Positions 23,753-33,470 of a stretch of 64,000 nt of DNA are shown piece after piece. Below the pieces are notes generated by a model that was not told the origin of the DNA, ran no database searches, and saw only the letters and a list, made by a program, of their open reading frames with translations. The translations under genes were made by a program, and so were the position numbers. The stretch covers positions 434,001 through 498,000 of the forward strand of contig CAWGZV010000003.1 in assembly GCA_963827155.1 (NCBI GenBank). The letters are read 5' to 3'. Positions within the stretch are counted from its first letter, which is position 1. Each line of letters opens with the position of its first letter. This DNA is from UTCFX2 sp963827155 (lineage in GTDB: Bacteria > Chloroflexota > Anaerolineae > Anaerolineales > UBA4823).

Positions 23753-25090
23753 ATGGAGCAGCGTGAATTATTGTCTCGGGTGAAAGAAGACGGCGTCAAG
23801 TTCGTGTCACTGCAGTGCACCGATGTGACCGGCGCGGTAAAAAGCGTAGACATCCCTGTCAACCGTCTTCAGACCGCGCTGGAGAACGGGGTATGGTTTG
23901 ATGGCTCATCCGTTGAGGGGTTCGCTCGCATCCAGGAGAGCGATATGCGGCTGGTGCTGGATCCGGCAACCTATTCGGTCTTGCCGTGGACGCCGGTCGA
24001 AGCCCGCCGCGGCCGGATTATCTGCGATATCTATTCTCCAGACGGCTCGCCTTTTCCTGGAGATCCACGCGGTGCATTGAAGCGCGCCCTCGCTGAGATC
24101 GAGCGGCGCGGCTGGACTTATAACGTCGGCCCAGAGCCGGAATTTTTCCTGTTCAAACGCAACGGACCGATGACCATCCACCCGGTGCCTCACGATGTCG
24201 GCGGATATTTCGATTTCTCCGCAAACGACGAAGCCGTGCGGGTGCGCACTGAGCTCATGGATGCGCTCGGTACGATGGGATTGCAGATCGAAATGGGGCA
24301 CCATGAAGTTGCGCTTGCCCAGCATGAGATCGACTTCCAATACACCGACGCCCTTCAAACAGCCGACAATGTCCTCACCCTGAAATACACAGTCAAAGCC
24401 ATCGCCGCAAAGCACGAGCTGATTGCGTCATTCATGCCCAAGCCGATCTACGGGATCAACGGTTCGGGGATGCACTGTCACCAATCGCTTTCAGACGGCT
24501 CCGGCAAGAATCTCTTTTACGATGCCCAGGACGAATACCAGCTCTCAAGTCTGGCTTACGGCTTTATCGCCGGGCAGCTTCAGCATGCCCGCGCCCTGGC
24601 CGCGGTGGTTGCCCCAACCGTAAATTCTTATAAAAGATTGGTCCCCGGCTACGAAGCCCCGGTGTATGTCGGCTGGGCCAGGATCAATCGTTCAGCACTC
24701 ATCCGAATCCCCTTTGCGATGGAAGGTCACGAGCAATCCGTGCGCGCCGAGCTGCGCTGCCCGGATCCTTCAACAAACCCATACCTGGCTTTTGTGGTGA
24801 TGATCGCGGCGGCTTTGGACGGCATCGACCAGCAGCTGCCTCCTCCAAAACCGCTTAATAATGTCAACGTATATCACCTCACTGCAGAAGAGCGCCAGGA
24901 GCTGCAGATCGCAGAGCTTCCCGGGTCGCTGTCAGAAGCGCTGCGAGAGCTGAGCGCCGATAATGTGCTCAAAACTGCCCTGGGACCCGTGCTCTACGAG
25001 GCTTTTGTCCGTGCAAAGTGGGCAGAGATTGAAGAATCTCGCATGCGCGTCACAGATTGGGAAATCGAGCGTTACCTGGAGTTGGCTTGA
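23753..25090 (+). CDS. glnA: Glutamine synthetase, type I
   Basis: Makes glutamine from glutamate, ammonia and ATP. About 445 residues, as in GSI-alpha enzymes. Visible motifs: VWFDGSSVEGFARIQESDM, EPEFFLF, GHHEVALAQHEIDF, INGSGMHCHQSL, VPGYEAPVYVGWA and RCPDPSTNPYLAF. The adenylylation Tyr loop of GSI-beta enzymes is not present, so control is more likely by feedback or GlnR-type repression. Two tandem ATGs exist; the second (23753) has ideal spacing from GGAGG. Convergent with ttuA. Confidence 0.95.
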   Translation: MEQRELLSRVKEDGVKFVSLQCTDVTGAVKSVDIPVNRLQTALENGVWFDGSSVEGFARIQESDMRLVLDPATYSVLPWTPVEARRGRIICDIYSPDGSPFPGDPRGALKRALAEIERRGWTYNVGPEPEFFLFKRNGPMTIHPVPHDVGGYFDFSANDEAVRVRTELMDALGTMGLQIEMGHHEVALAQHEIDFQYTDALQTADNVLTLKYTVKAIAAKHELIASFMPKPIYGINGSGMHCHQSLSDGSGKNLFYDAQDEYQLSSLAYGFIAGQLQHARALAAVVAPTVNSYKRLVPGYEAPVYVGWARINRSALIRIPFAMEGHEQSVRAELRCPDPSTNPYLAFVVMIAAALDGIDQQLPPPKPLNNVNVYHLTAEERQELQIAELPGSLSEALRELSADNVLKTALGPVLYEAFVRAKWAEIEESRMRVTDWEIERYLELA

Positions 25091-25108
25091 CGGCGTCACC
25101 CCATCGGC

Positions 25109-26029
25109 TTAACGCCGGATCATCAGGCAGAAAGCGCAATTTTCCGGGGCAGTCGTTGGCTGTCCGCAGGAAGGGCACGGGTGCAGTTTCTCAAGTTCTG
25201 GGTCTGCCTGGGGCGAGAACAGCCCGTTTTGTTTTGCCTGCAGGAAAGTCACATAGAAGCTGAGTTTGGCGCCAGGGCGTTTTTCTTCAAGCTGGTTTAA
25301 GAGATCTTTGTAGAAAATCGTGTTCGAGCCCTCAGAGTGAGGGCATTCTTCGTAAATGTAATCAATTCCACTGAGCAGGGCATAAGCTGCCATATCTCGC
25401 TCGTAGATCCGGCACAGCGGCTTGGCTTTGCGCACCAATCCGGTCTGGCTAGCCTCAAGCACCGGCCACTGCCGCGCCAGGTAACCTGGCATCCAGTTAA
25501 GGGTGTTGCCAAACAGCGCTGCGGCTTCGTCGTCTAAATTGTGACCGGTGACCAGCACGTGATACCCTCCGTCACGAGCAGCCTGGTTCATGATGTGGCG
25601 TTTCGTCAGCCCGCAGACCGCGCACGGCTTCTTCTCCCCGCGATGGGTTTCTGCCGCAAGCTCTGGGATCGTCCGACCATATTCTTCTGAGACATTGATG
25701 ACATTCAGACGAAGATTGCGCTCGGCGGCAAATCTCTCTGTTTTTCGAAGCAATTCAGTCGAGTAGTCAATTCCCCCATCGATCCCCAAACCGATGTAAA
25801 GCCCATCCGCGTTGTATCCCAACCGCGAGAGAATATCCCAGAGCGAGAGCGAATCTTTGCCTCCCGAGACCGCCACCAGCAGGCGTTCTTGCTGACTGAA
25901 CATCTGGTATTTTTCTATAAAACGCTCAGTTTGAGCCGGGATCCATTCCAGAAAGTGTTCTTTACAAAGCGCCAGTTTGTGATGGCGCATCTGGATATTC
26001 GCTTTTTCTCCGCATTTATAACACTTCAT
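25109..26029 (-). CDS. ttuA: TtuA/TtcA-family tRNA 2-thiolation PP-loop enzyme
   Basis: 306 residues. N-terminal zinc site MKCYKCG with ALCKEH, PP-loop LLVAVSGGKDSLSLWD that adenylates the tRNA base, CAVCGLTKRH with Cys residues for the Fe-S cluster, TGHNLDDEA, and a C-terminal zinc site HPCPSCGQP...NCAFC. This architecture fits TtuA, which thiolates m5U54 of tRNA using the carrier TtuB, rather than TtcA, which lacks the terminal zinc fingers. The gene for a small GG-ending carrier is directly upstream. Last gene of the long minus-strand block. Confidence 0.88.
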   Translation of the reverse strand: MKCYKCGEKANIQMRHHKLALCKEHFLEWIPAQTERFIEKYQMFSQQERLLVAVSGGKDSLSLWDILSRLGYNADGLYIGLGIDGGIDYSTELLRKTERFAAERNLRLNVINVSEEYGRTIPELAAETHRGEKKPCAVCGLTKRHIMNQAARDGGYHVLVTGHNLDDEAAALFGNTLNWMPGYLARQWPVLEASQTGLVRKAKPLCRIYERDMAAYALLSGIDYIYEECPHSEGSNTIFYKDLLNQLEEKRPGAKLSFYVTFLQAKQNGLFSPQADPELEKLHPCPSCGQPTTAPENCAFCLMIRR

Positions 26030-26089
26030 AGCTTGCTCGCTTTATACCTTTAAGCCGCACCGATAAATCCTGATTCGTCCAGTGGAGCT

Positions 26090-26284
26090 TCACCCGCCTG
26101 AGATGACTGCTATCAGACGGATGGTCTCCCCATCTTTGAGGATTTCATCATCGGTGAGCATCACACCATCTCGCGTCGCCAGCACCAATTCAGGCAGCAC
26201 GTCGATTTTCCGAAGCGAATCTCGCAGCGCCATCCCTGGCTTGACTTCATGCTCTTTACCACGCAAAATTAGCTTAACCGTCAT
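26090..26284 (-). CDS. ThiS/MoaD/TtuB-like sulfur-carrier protein
   Basis: A 64-residue beta-grasp protein from ATG 26284, preceded by GGAGG. It reads MTVKLILRGKEHEVKPGMAL at the start and ends ETIRLIAVISGG; the terminal Gly-Gly is the thiocarboxylation site. The neighbours suggest two roles: TtuB-type donor to TtuA (61 bases downstream), or a MoaD-type carrier for the tungsten cofactor of the aldehyde oxidoreductase (upstream). TtuB is the better guess because of the adjacent TtuA. Confidence 0.85.
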   Translation of the reverse strand: MTVKLILRGKEHEVKPGMALRDSLRKIDVLPELVLATRDGVMLTDDEILKDGETIRLIAVISGG

Positions 26285-26339
26285 GCGGCCTCCACAGAGG
26301 TTTGATTCTAACCTGTCTTTGACCGATGGAGTAAGAAAA

Positions 26340-28077
26340 TTACCAGTTAAACACGCTGTCCAGGTCTTCTTCGGGCACGTCAAACACCGCCTGGGTGGGC
26401 GGCAGCGGTTCTTTCGTCAGCCATTCGGGCAGTCGATCGTCCTCTCGGGTGAAGCCGGCCAGCCGGTTGAACTCTCGTTCAAGTGTAAGCGTCTGGCGAC
26501 CGAGCTCCTGTAAGATGTTTACGTCGGTCTGCCAGCCGTAGCGTGCGTTCAGCAGTGCTGAGATGAGCTGGGGGGCAGTTGAGAAACCAAATCCGGCGAA
26601 AATGCAGGCGCCGAGGGTGTCATAGCCCGCCATATTGAGCTGGGCGTTGCGGGATACCTCGACCTGACCTTTTGGATTCAGATGGTCGACCTTAGCGCGG
26701 ATCGTCAGCCCGCTGGTATGATCCCCGCCTTGTGGAGAAGTCGCGTAGGTGATCCCGGTGCCTTTTATTGCACGCGGGTCGTATGCCGACAGCGCCTGAC
26801 CTTTCACTGCGGGAATCCGCTGGATGCCGTAAGCCTTACCCAGCACAGCCGGCCCACTTCCGATCAGCCTGCCGGTGGGGGTCCCTTGCCGGATTTCATG
26901 GATCAGCGCCAAAGCCCGCTTTGGATCGCCGAAGCTGAGCAGTCCTGCCTCAACCGCAACGCCTAATGCTGCCCCCACCTCAATCGAATCCAGGCCCAGA
27001 TCATTGACTTCCCAGTTCAGGCGTGCGATCTCGTCAAGTTGATCAATACCCAGGTTGGTCCCCATCAAGCCGATGGTTTCGAATTCAAGAGGAGATACGA
27101 TGGTCTCACCGTCTTCTCCTCCGAAGATATTCGAACACTGGATTGTGCAGCCTGCCATGCAGGCATGTGAAACCTGGCTGTCGCCGCCCCGCCCAATCAG
27201 CGTTTCACGAAATGCATCGGCAGAAAGCAGCTCGGCGCTTTCAAACTGCCCGCTTGTGAAGTTCCGGGTCGGGAGGGCGCCGAACTGCTGGCAGAGCATT
27301 AGCACCCCCACTGTGCCGAAGTCATGATAGACCTTCGTTTGCGGATGGGCCATCAAAACTTTTGTAAACTCTTTTTGGGCGGCTTGATATGCCTTAAGGT
27401 CGCGAATAGGCGGCTTGATTCCGCTCGATCCATCGATCACGATCGCTTTGAGGCTTTTCGAAGCCATTACCGCTCCCAAACCGCCGCGCGCCGCGATCCG
27501 GGATGGAATGCCGTCTTTATCGATATTCAGGATGCCAGCGCCCGGCAGCCTCATTTCCCCAGCTGGACCGATCAAGGCGATGGCAGATTTGTTCCCATAC
27601 CGCTCCTGCAAAATCTTCGAGCTCTGATAAACGCCTTGTCCTGTCAGGTCTTTCGCTTCCTCGAACCTTACGCCTTCCGAATTCAAGACCAGCACCAGGC
27701 GGTCGGCCTCTTCCTCTGCCCGCTTTTCAGTGCCCCCTTCGATAATCAATGCCTTGATCCCAAGTCGGCTGAGCTGTAATCCCGTGCGCCCTCCCGCATT
27801 CGCTTCCTTGATGCCGTGAGTCAAAGGGCTTTTTGCGCCAATGGAGATGCGATCGCAGGCTGGACAGCATATGCCCCACCAGCAGACCAGGAGCGAAGAC
27901 GAGCTTGTTTTCAGGTCCCAAGGGGTCGCATTTTGGAGCCACTTCATCCATCAGAATGCGGGCGGATAAGCCTCGCCCACCCAGCCTCTCCCAGCTGGCT
28001 GGAACATTTTCACGCCTCAGCGTACGGTCGCCCATATTCACACGCCAGATTTGGAAGAAGCTGTCTGTGGATTTCAT
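26340..28077 (-). CDS. Tungsten-dependent aldehyde:ferredoxin oxidoreductase (frameshifted)
   Basis: About 579 residues after repair. The N-terminus (VNMGDRTLRRENVPASW, RLGGRGLSARILMDEV, VFAPGLLVGHMLSS) lies in one frame and CDRISIGAKSPLTHGIKEAN onwards in another; an extra base near 27859 explains the break. The [4Fe-4S] motif HACMAGCTIQC and the later DTLGACIF Cys are present, as are GTGITYATSPQGGDHTSG and FNRLAGFTREDD. The family oxidises aldehydes to acids with ferredoxin and a tungstopterin. GAGG precedes ATG 28077. It follows an F420-dependent oxidoreductase gene in the block. Confidence 0.9.
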
Positions 28078-28137
28078 CGGCGGAACCTCAATGTTTTAAT
28101 CGAAGATCTTGCAGCGGCAGCCTGCGGCGATTAGAAA

Positions 28138-29136
28138 TCAAACCTGAGCAAATGTATCGATCAGCAGCTTGACGTCGCCGCCGACCGGGTAAAGGATTGG
28201 ACAGGTAGCTCCGTGTTCGCGATACTGCTTCACTTTTGTGCGCGCCTCTTCCGGAGTCCCCGAAGCGGTGATCCGCAATATTAATTCTTCAGGCACCAGA
28301 TGCTTGGCGAGCTGGATCTGCTCTTTGGTCGCAGGCCACCCCAGAATGGATTGGATCTCCGTCACGACCGATTGAGAAACCCCGGAAGCCTTGGCGATAT
28401 GGGGCTGTTGAGCCATGTATTGGATCAGCAGCTCGCGGGTCGTATCGATTGCCCGATCGTGGTCGTGGTCTACCGAACAGACCACCAGTTGGGGTCGGTC
28501 CAGGTCGTCCAGTTTCCGACCGGCTTTTTCAGCGCCGCTCGCTAACAGCTCCAATGCCCGATCGTTATATTCCGGTGGAACACAGTAGTTGAGCACGGCG
28601 CCATCTGCGATCTCACCGGTCATCTCCATCATGTTCTCGCCGGTCGCACCGATCATGATCGGTACATTGCGCGGCTCGCGCCTGCCATGGACCACATCCA
28701 GCTCAATCTCGTTGACATGCACAAATTCGCCGTGAAAAGTGACCCGTTCCATATTCAGCAGTTTCCGCAGTACAACCACGGTCTCGCGCATCGCAACCAG
28801 GGGTTTGCGCCGGTTGATCCCCACATTCCGCGCCAATGGATCCCACCAGGCGCCAAGCCCGCAGATGATCCGGTTGGGCGCCAGGTCATCCAGCGTCAAA
28901 TAAGTAGTTGCGAGCAAGCCGATATTGCGGGTCCAGTTGTTGACTACCCCCGAACCGACTTTGATGATATCGGTGACCGCAGCATACGCTGCCATAGGCA
29001 CGATTGCGTCGCGAACCAGGCGCGATTCGGCTTGCCAGACTGCTTCGAAGCCCCGCGATTCGGCATAGCGAACGTAATCCAGACCATCACATAGGTCGTG
29101 CGCGTCTTGAAGATACAGCGCTACTCTTTCTGCCAT
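28138..29136 (-). CDS. LLM-class F420-dependent oxidoreductase
   Basis: About 332 residues in the luciferase-like TIM-barrel family. DAHDLCDGLDYVRYAESRG, VWQAESRLVRDAIVP and GLGAWWDPLARNVGI resemble F420-dependent methylene-tetrahydromethanopterin reductase and related dehydrogenases; IMIGATGENMMEMTGEIADG is typical. The start is ATG 29136 with AGGAGA six bases upstream. It lies between cofC and the aldehyde oxidoreductase in an operon that makes F420, so use of F420 rather than FMN is well supported. The substrate is not known. Confidence 0.88.
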   Translation of the reverse strand: MAERVALYLQDAHDLCDGLDYVRYAESRGFEAVWQAESRLVRDAIVPMAAYAAVTDIIKVGSGVVNNWTRNIGLLATTYLTLDDLAPNRIICGLGAWWDPLARNVGINRRKPLVAMRETVVVLRKLLNMERVTFHGEFVHVNEIELDVVHGRREPRNVPIMIGATGENMMEMTGEIADGAVLNYCVPPEYNDRALELLASGAEKAGRKLDDLDRPQLVVCSVDHDHDRAIDTTRELLIQYMAQQPHIAKASGVSQSVVTEIQSILGWPATKEQIQLAKHLVPEELILRITASGTPEEARTKVKQYREHGATCPILYPVGGDVKLLIDTFAQV

Positions 29137-29245
29137 TTTGTCTCCTTTGGCGATCATCCCATCATAACTATGAAGCTCAGGCATATTCTGCCGGCTTGGA
29201 TTAGAATGATGGTTGGCTCTTGAAAAGGATAAAACTTACCAAACC

Positions 29246-29878
29246 TCACAAATAACTGGTGTGCTCAAAGCTTTGCAGTTTTTCTATCGTCTCGCTTACC
29301 AGCTCAAGATCTTCGGGAAGGTCCATATCGAGTGCAAGGCTAGGCTGCTCGCAGATTTCAAGGCGCGCCCCAGCCTGGATTGCCCCCTCACAGTGGCGCT
29401 GAAAAGAACCTGGTCCATATTCATACTCAATCAGCCCCGTGGGACAAATCAGCAAGGCATTTGTCCCTTCTCGATGGCGGTCGGGTGCTACAACCACGAC
29501 GGGCGGATCTACCGCTTTTTCAAGAATTGACCTCACATCCTCCTGCGTGATTAGCGGCAGGTCTGCTGGGATAATCAGGACCCCGCGCGTCGCATAATTT
29601 TGAGCCAGGATGGTTGCGCGCGTTAGAGCCGTATTCAGCTGTGGTGCTCCGTGCTCTTGAACGGTGCGCGCCCCAAAATCGCGCGCCAGCGCCAACGCAC
29701 CCTGGTCCCGGCTGATCACAAGCACATGTTCTATTTCCGGCATCGCCGTAAGTGTGCTCAGCGTGTGAGCCAGCAAGCGGCGGTTTAGATCTGCGCGTTC
29801 ATCCTGCGTCAACACTCCCGCCAGCCGCGATTTACCGCGGCTGAGGGGTTTCACGGGGACGATCGCCCACAAGGTCAT
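29246..29878 (-). CDS. cofC: 2-phospho-L-lactate (or phosphoenolpyruvate) guanylyltransferase
   Basis: 210 residues: MTLWAIVPVKPLSRGKSRLA with the nucleotide-binding loop, LIIPADLPLITQEDV with the metal-binding Asp, and DRHREGTNALLICP. CofC joins GTP to 2-phospholactate or PEP and releases PPi; this is the first step of F420 biosynthesis. GGAG lies seven bases before the ATG. It is preceded by cofD in the same direction. Confidence 0.93.
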   Translation of the reverse strand: MTLWAIVPVKPLSRGKSRLAGVLTQDERADLNRRLLAHTLSTLTAMPEIEHVLVISRDQGALALARDFGARTVQEHGAPQLNTALTRATILAQNYATRGVLIIPADLPLITQEDVRSILEKAVDPPVVVVAPDRHREGTNALLICPTGLIEYEYGPGSFQRHCEGAIQAGARLEICEQPSLALDMDLPEDLELVSETIEKLQSFEHTSYL

Positions 29879-29938
29879 GAAGCATCTCCTTCATAATGGA
29901 TTAGGTTCTGATCGAGATGGTTATTGTGTGCAATGCTT

Positions 29939-30906
29939 TCAGTTCAGGTCATCGCAGTGGTTGATTTTAATTTGGCTGTCTTCAATAACAGAGGCGCCAA
30001 ATTCCAGGGTCTCTTTTGCAAGCCTGAGGCGCTTGTGGGGGGTCTTCATAATCGTGTCCGTGCATGTAACTTCCATCCCCAGATTGCGAACAGTCGGGCT
30101 CAGGTGAGCGTCCACCTGGTCCAAAACAAATCCAGCGAGCAGCCCGGCATAGTGATTTGCGACCGCCTCGGCGCTGGGTTCAAAGCCCAGCTCTGCAAAC
30201 ATTTTGGCTGCCGGGCCTTTGATCGTCTGCGAGCCGATGATCGGTGTCACGGCGATAGTCACCCGTTTCGAGACTGCCTCGCGCACCCCGGGCAGCGCCA
30301 GGATGGGATCGATGCTGACCCAGGGATTCGATGGACAAATGAGCACCAGGTCTGCTGATTCAATCGCTTGCAGGAACTCCTGGGGCGGGTTTCGCCTGCT
30401 CAATTCCTTCGAAATGAAACCCTGTAACTTGCGGCTGGCACTGGCGCCGGACGAAATATTCTTGAAATGCGAGGATGCCCTCTTCGGTATGGACCTGTGT
30501 GGCGATCGTTTGGTCGCTCATCGGCAGCAGTCGAATATGCACGCCGTATGCCTGGCAGAAATGGCGCGTAATCTCGCTCAGGGTCTGTCCATTTCGTATG
30601 CGGCGGGTTCGTTCCAGGTTTAACCCTAAAATCGCGATCGCCGAGGTGGAACCAGGTAGGACCTCCCAATTCCCCCACCGTTTCCAAAGCGCGCCAGCTC
30701 TCATCTGCCCTTCCCCAGCCAGTGACACGGTTGCCTATCCCCGCGAGGGTGTACATCACCGTATCGATATCAGGACATATCGACAACCCGAGATGTTGGA
30801 AATCATCCCCAGTATTCACGATCACGGTGAGCTGGTCCGGCGGGAGGGCTTTTGCTAATCCATCGGCCATCCTTGCCCCACCGACCCCACCCGCCAGGGC
30901 TGCCAC
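29939..30906 (-). CDS. cofD: 2-phospho-L-lactate transferase (two frameshifts)
   Basis: The conserved CofD sequence is spread over three frames. From GTG 30906: AALAGGVGGARMADGLAKAL, VNTGDDFQHLGL, TWFHLGDRDF. An extra base near 30627 shifts to GLNLERTRRIRNGQTLSEI, RLLPMSDQTIAT and GILAFQEYFVRR. Another extra base near 30380 shifts to EFLQAIESADLVLICPSNPW and VSIDPILALPGVREAV. Repaired length is about 322 residues, the usual size. CofD transfers the phospholactyl (or enolpyruvyl) group to the deazaflavin Fo. Because cofC and cofE are intact, sequencing error is more likely than gene loss. Confidence 0.9.
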
Positions 30907-30935
30907 AACCAGGTTGGACTCTCGCTCCCCTCAAC

Positions 30936-31919
30936 TCATTCGAATATCGCAATTTCATCAAGAGGAATGCGGGCGGGCGGTTCTGGTGAGACCTTCGGGT
31001 ATCCCAGCAGGATCAGCGCTTGAGGCTTCCACGTTGCGGGAAGACCGAGCGCCAGTCTCACCTCAAATTCTGCAAACAGCGGTGCGCACATCCACACGCC
31101 TGCTAATCCGGAGGCATGTGCGGCCAGCAGAAGGTATGCGCCTGCCAAAGCCACTCCCTGGACACCCATCAGGTATTCCACTTGCATTCGGGTTGGATCC
31201 GGATATTCGTCGCCTATGGTCGGATCGAGACAGAGCACCACCGCCGTGGGGGCGTTCAAGATCCGGCTGGTTGAGCGGGCTACCTGCTTTACGGTTTCTG
31301 CTGGGCTGAGGCCGTCCTTTGTCAGGTCTCGCCGGAATGTCTCTCCCATCGCCTCCGCCAGGGTCTTTCGCTTTTCCAGGCTGCTCAAGACTGCAAAGCG
31401 CCAGGGTTGGCGGTTGTGAGCCGAAGGCGCCCAACAGGCTGTCTCTAGGATTTGACGGATGACCGATTCAGGCACAGGATCGTCAAGGAACCTGCGCACC
31501 GACCGGCGCGTTCGCAGCCAGCCCAACTCGTGATGGCGCTGGAGCAGCGCGGCGCGGATACTGTAACCATTTAGGAAATCCATGATGATATGCTGCTCGG
31601 CAGGCGTGCATCCGAGCATGATCTTGATTTCTGCATCTCGCTTGTCTAAATCAACCGTGATTGCCAGCGCGTTCAGGCTGCGGTCACCGAGCGATCCCAG
31701 CCAGACATCAATTCCGCCCCCATCGATCGTTCGAGTATCTGCCAGGTAGCCGTAATCGAGTGGGTAGATCAGGTTAGGGTAGTGCGGGTGAGCGGTGCTG
31801 CGCGGCCGGTCGATCACCAGCTCGCATTTCTCCACCAGGCGGTCGAGTAAATCCCAAAAATTTTGGGAATCAAGTTCCCCGATGTTCGTCCCAATCGTCT
31901 GGCTGCCAGGAAGATCCAC
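30936..31919 (-). CDS. Fusion of inorganic pyrophosphatase-like and nitroreductase (FbiB C-domain-like) proteins
   Basis: Residues about 20-120 resemble a short family I pyrophosphatase: CELVIDRPRSTAHPHYPNLI, YPLDYGYLADT and DGGGIDVWLGSL. The usual DxDxxD-like motif reads DGGGID, so one metal-binding Asp may be missing. Residues about 135-327 form a nitroreductase domain: RTRRSVRRFLDDPVPESVI, WAPSAHNRQPWRF, GVQGVALAGAYLLLAA. In mycobacteria a nitroreductase domain of FbiB reduces dehydro-F420. GTG 31919 follows AGGA. The gene sits between cofE and cofD, so the reductase could complete F420-0 and the pyrophosphatase remove PPi from CofC; this is inference. Confidence 0.8.
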   Translation of the reverse strand: MDLPGSQTIGTNIGELDSQNFWDLLDRLVEKCELVIDRPRSTAHPHYPNLIYPLDYGYLADTRTIDGGGIDVWLGSLGDRSLNALAITVDLDKRDAEIKIMLGCTPAEQHIIMDFLNGYSIRAALLQRHHELGWLRTRRSVRRFLDDPVPESVIRQILETACWAPSAHNRQPWRFAVLSSLEKRKTLAEAMGETFRRDLTKDGLSPAETVKQVARSTSRILNAPTAVVLCLDPTIGDEYPDPTRMQVEYLMGVQGVALAGAYLLLAAHASGLAGVWMCAPLFAEFEVRLALGLPATWKPQALILLGYPKVSPEPPARIPLDEIAIFE

Positions 31920-31991
31920 AATCAGTCCTATTTTAATGGCTATCGATCAATATTAGATATCAAATTGATTAGTATCCTGGTATTTTAAGAC

Positions 31992-32759
31992 TTATCGAAA
32001 CAGGTCTTGGTCCTCCGGGCGAATCAACTCGGATATCGAACCCTCCCTTAACGGGAAGGGGAAACCGCGGACATGGACGACCGGAGTGGCTTCGGCAGCC
32101 TGACCCATCAGCAGGGATGCCGCGGCTGCCAGCTCATCTGCCACACCAACCTGGGTGATCTGCAGCTGATACCCAAACATATCTTCCCAGCCGCGCATAT
32201 CCACGATTCCAGGCAGGCCAGAAATCCCAATCGCTGCACCGACTGTGCCCATCCGCCATGCCCGCCCGTGCAAATCGATGATTGCCACGCCCAGCCTCAC
32301 GCCAGCTGCGGCCTCTAGCTGAGCCCGGAGCTTTGCCGCCGATTGTTCTGGATTCTCCGGCAGGAGCAGCACCCATTCCTCCGGTCTGCCGTGCGGTCCC
32401 AGGACGTTTGAATGGTCGATCCCGGCGCTCGCGCAGACAAATCCCAGTCGGTGCTGCACAATGATCGCCCCTGGACGCGTTCGGAGCACACTGTTGCTCT
32501 CCCGCAGGATCAGCTCGACGATCCGAGCATCTTTCCCTGTAACGCCTGACAGCCTTAGAGCCTCATCAGAAGGCGCCACGGTTTCCAGGTTCACCAGCCG
32601 ACCCTCGGCTTTCGATACGATCTTCTGCGCTACCACCAGGATATCTCCGCCCTGCAGAGATAGGTCGATCGTTCTTAGAGAATCGAAAATGATCGCAGCC
32701 AGGTCGTCTCCTGGTTGGATGATCGGGATATTGGGGAGGGCAGTCAGCTCCAGGGTCAT
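31992..32759 (-). CDS. cofE: Coenzyme F420-0:L-glutamate ligase
   Basis: 255 residues. It adds glutamates to F420-0 using GTP. Family motifs: GDILVVAQKIVSKAEGR, LRTRPGAIIVQHRLGFVC, ASAGIDHSNVLGPHG and AWRMGTVGAAIGISG. It has no nitroreductase domain of its own; that domain is fused to a pyrophosphatase in the next gene. It starts 7 bases after the stop of the F420:NADP oxidoreductase gene. Confidence 0.93.
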   Translation of the reverse strand: MTLELTALPNIPIIQPGDDLAAIIFDSLRTIDLSLQGGDILVVAQKIVSKAEGRLVNLETVAPSDEALRLSGVTGKDARIVELILRESNSVLRTRPGAIIVQHRLGFVCASAGIDHSNVLGPHGRPEEWVLLLPENPEQSAAKLRAQLEAAAGVRLGVAIIDLHGRAWRMGTVGAAIGISGLPGIVDMRGWEDMFGYQLQITQVGVADELAAAASLLMGQAAEATPVVHVRGFPFPLREGSISELIRPEDQDLFR

Positions 32760-32766
32760 GCAGCCT

Positions 32767-33439
32767 TCAACTCTGAGGATCTAATCCAGTAATATGGATG
32801 CTGGCGGTCTTAACACCGTAATAACGGTTGAGACTGATAAGGATTGAAGTCAGCCCTTCGACGATGACTGCATTGTCCAGACCACCCGCGTAGAAAGCGT
32901 TCATTCCGCCGGCTTCTGCCAGAGCCATCACCTTTTCGGCAGCTTCCACGTCATTTGCACAGACCAATACGTCTGCTGCAATTCGCTCCCCCAGGTTCTT
33001 TTTCAGCGCATGAGCAGGCACATTTTGAAAAGCAGCGACCACTTTTACCTCACTTCCCAGGATTTCCTGCGCAACCTGTGCTGCGGCAGGTGGGGAAGGC
33101 GGTCGGGGATCGCGAAAGTCAACCCGGGCGGTGGCGTCTACCAGGATTTTTCCCCTCAGGGCGTCTTTCAAGCTCTCCAGCGCAGCCTGGTGGGCTTCCT
33201 GTACGACGGTCAGCACGCTGATATCTGCCTGCTTCGCGGCTTCGCGATTCTCCATCCCGCGGATTTCTGCATGATTCAACTTCGTATTTAATTCGACGGC
33301 AGTTATCTGGGCTTTTTCTTCCTGGCGCGAGCCAATGATGAATTCGATAACCTGCGCTTGCCCAGCGAAGCGCCAGCCCTGGACCTTCTTTTCCGGTGCC
33401 TCCAAGGATAGCGATCGTTGGTTTTTGTGCTGTGGGCAT
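32767..33439 (-). CDS. fno: F420:NADP oxidoreductase (frameshifted)
   Basis: Repaired length about 223 residues. From ATG 33439 (AGGAGA upstream) the Rossmann start PTIAILGGTGKEGPGLALRW lies in one frame; an extra base near 33340 shifts to IIGSRQEEKAQITAVELN and the rest: VLTVVQEAHQAALESLK, VAAFQNVPAHALKK, CANDVEAAEKVM, DNAVIVEGLTSILISLNRYY. The enzyme moves hydride between F420H2 and NADP. It lies directly upstream of cofE. Confidence 0.92.
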
Positions 33440-33470
33440 TGGATCTCCTATATTTGATGGTTTGCTTTTT

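Noticed and set aside
25091..25117. Terminator between glnA and ttuA
   Set aside because: A 6-bp stem with a 15-base loop and no T-run; too weak to call.
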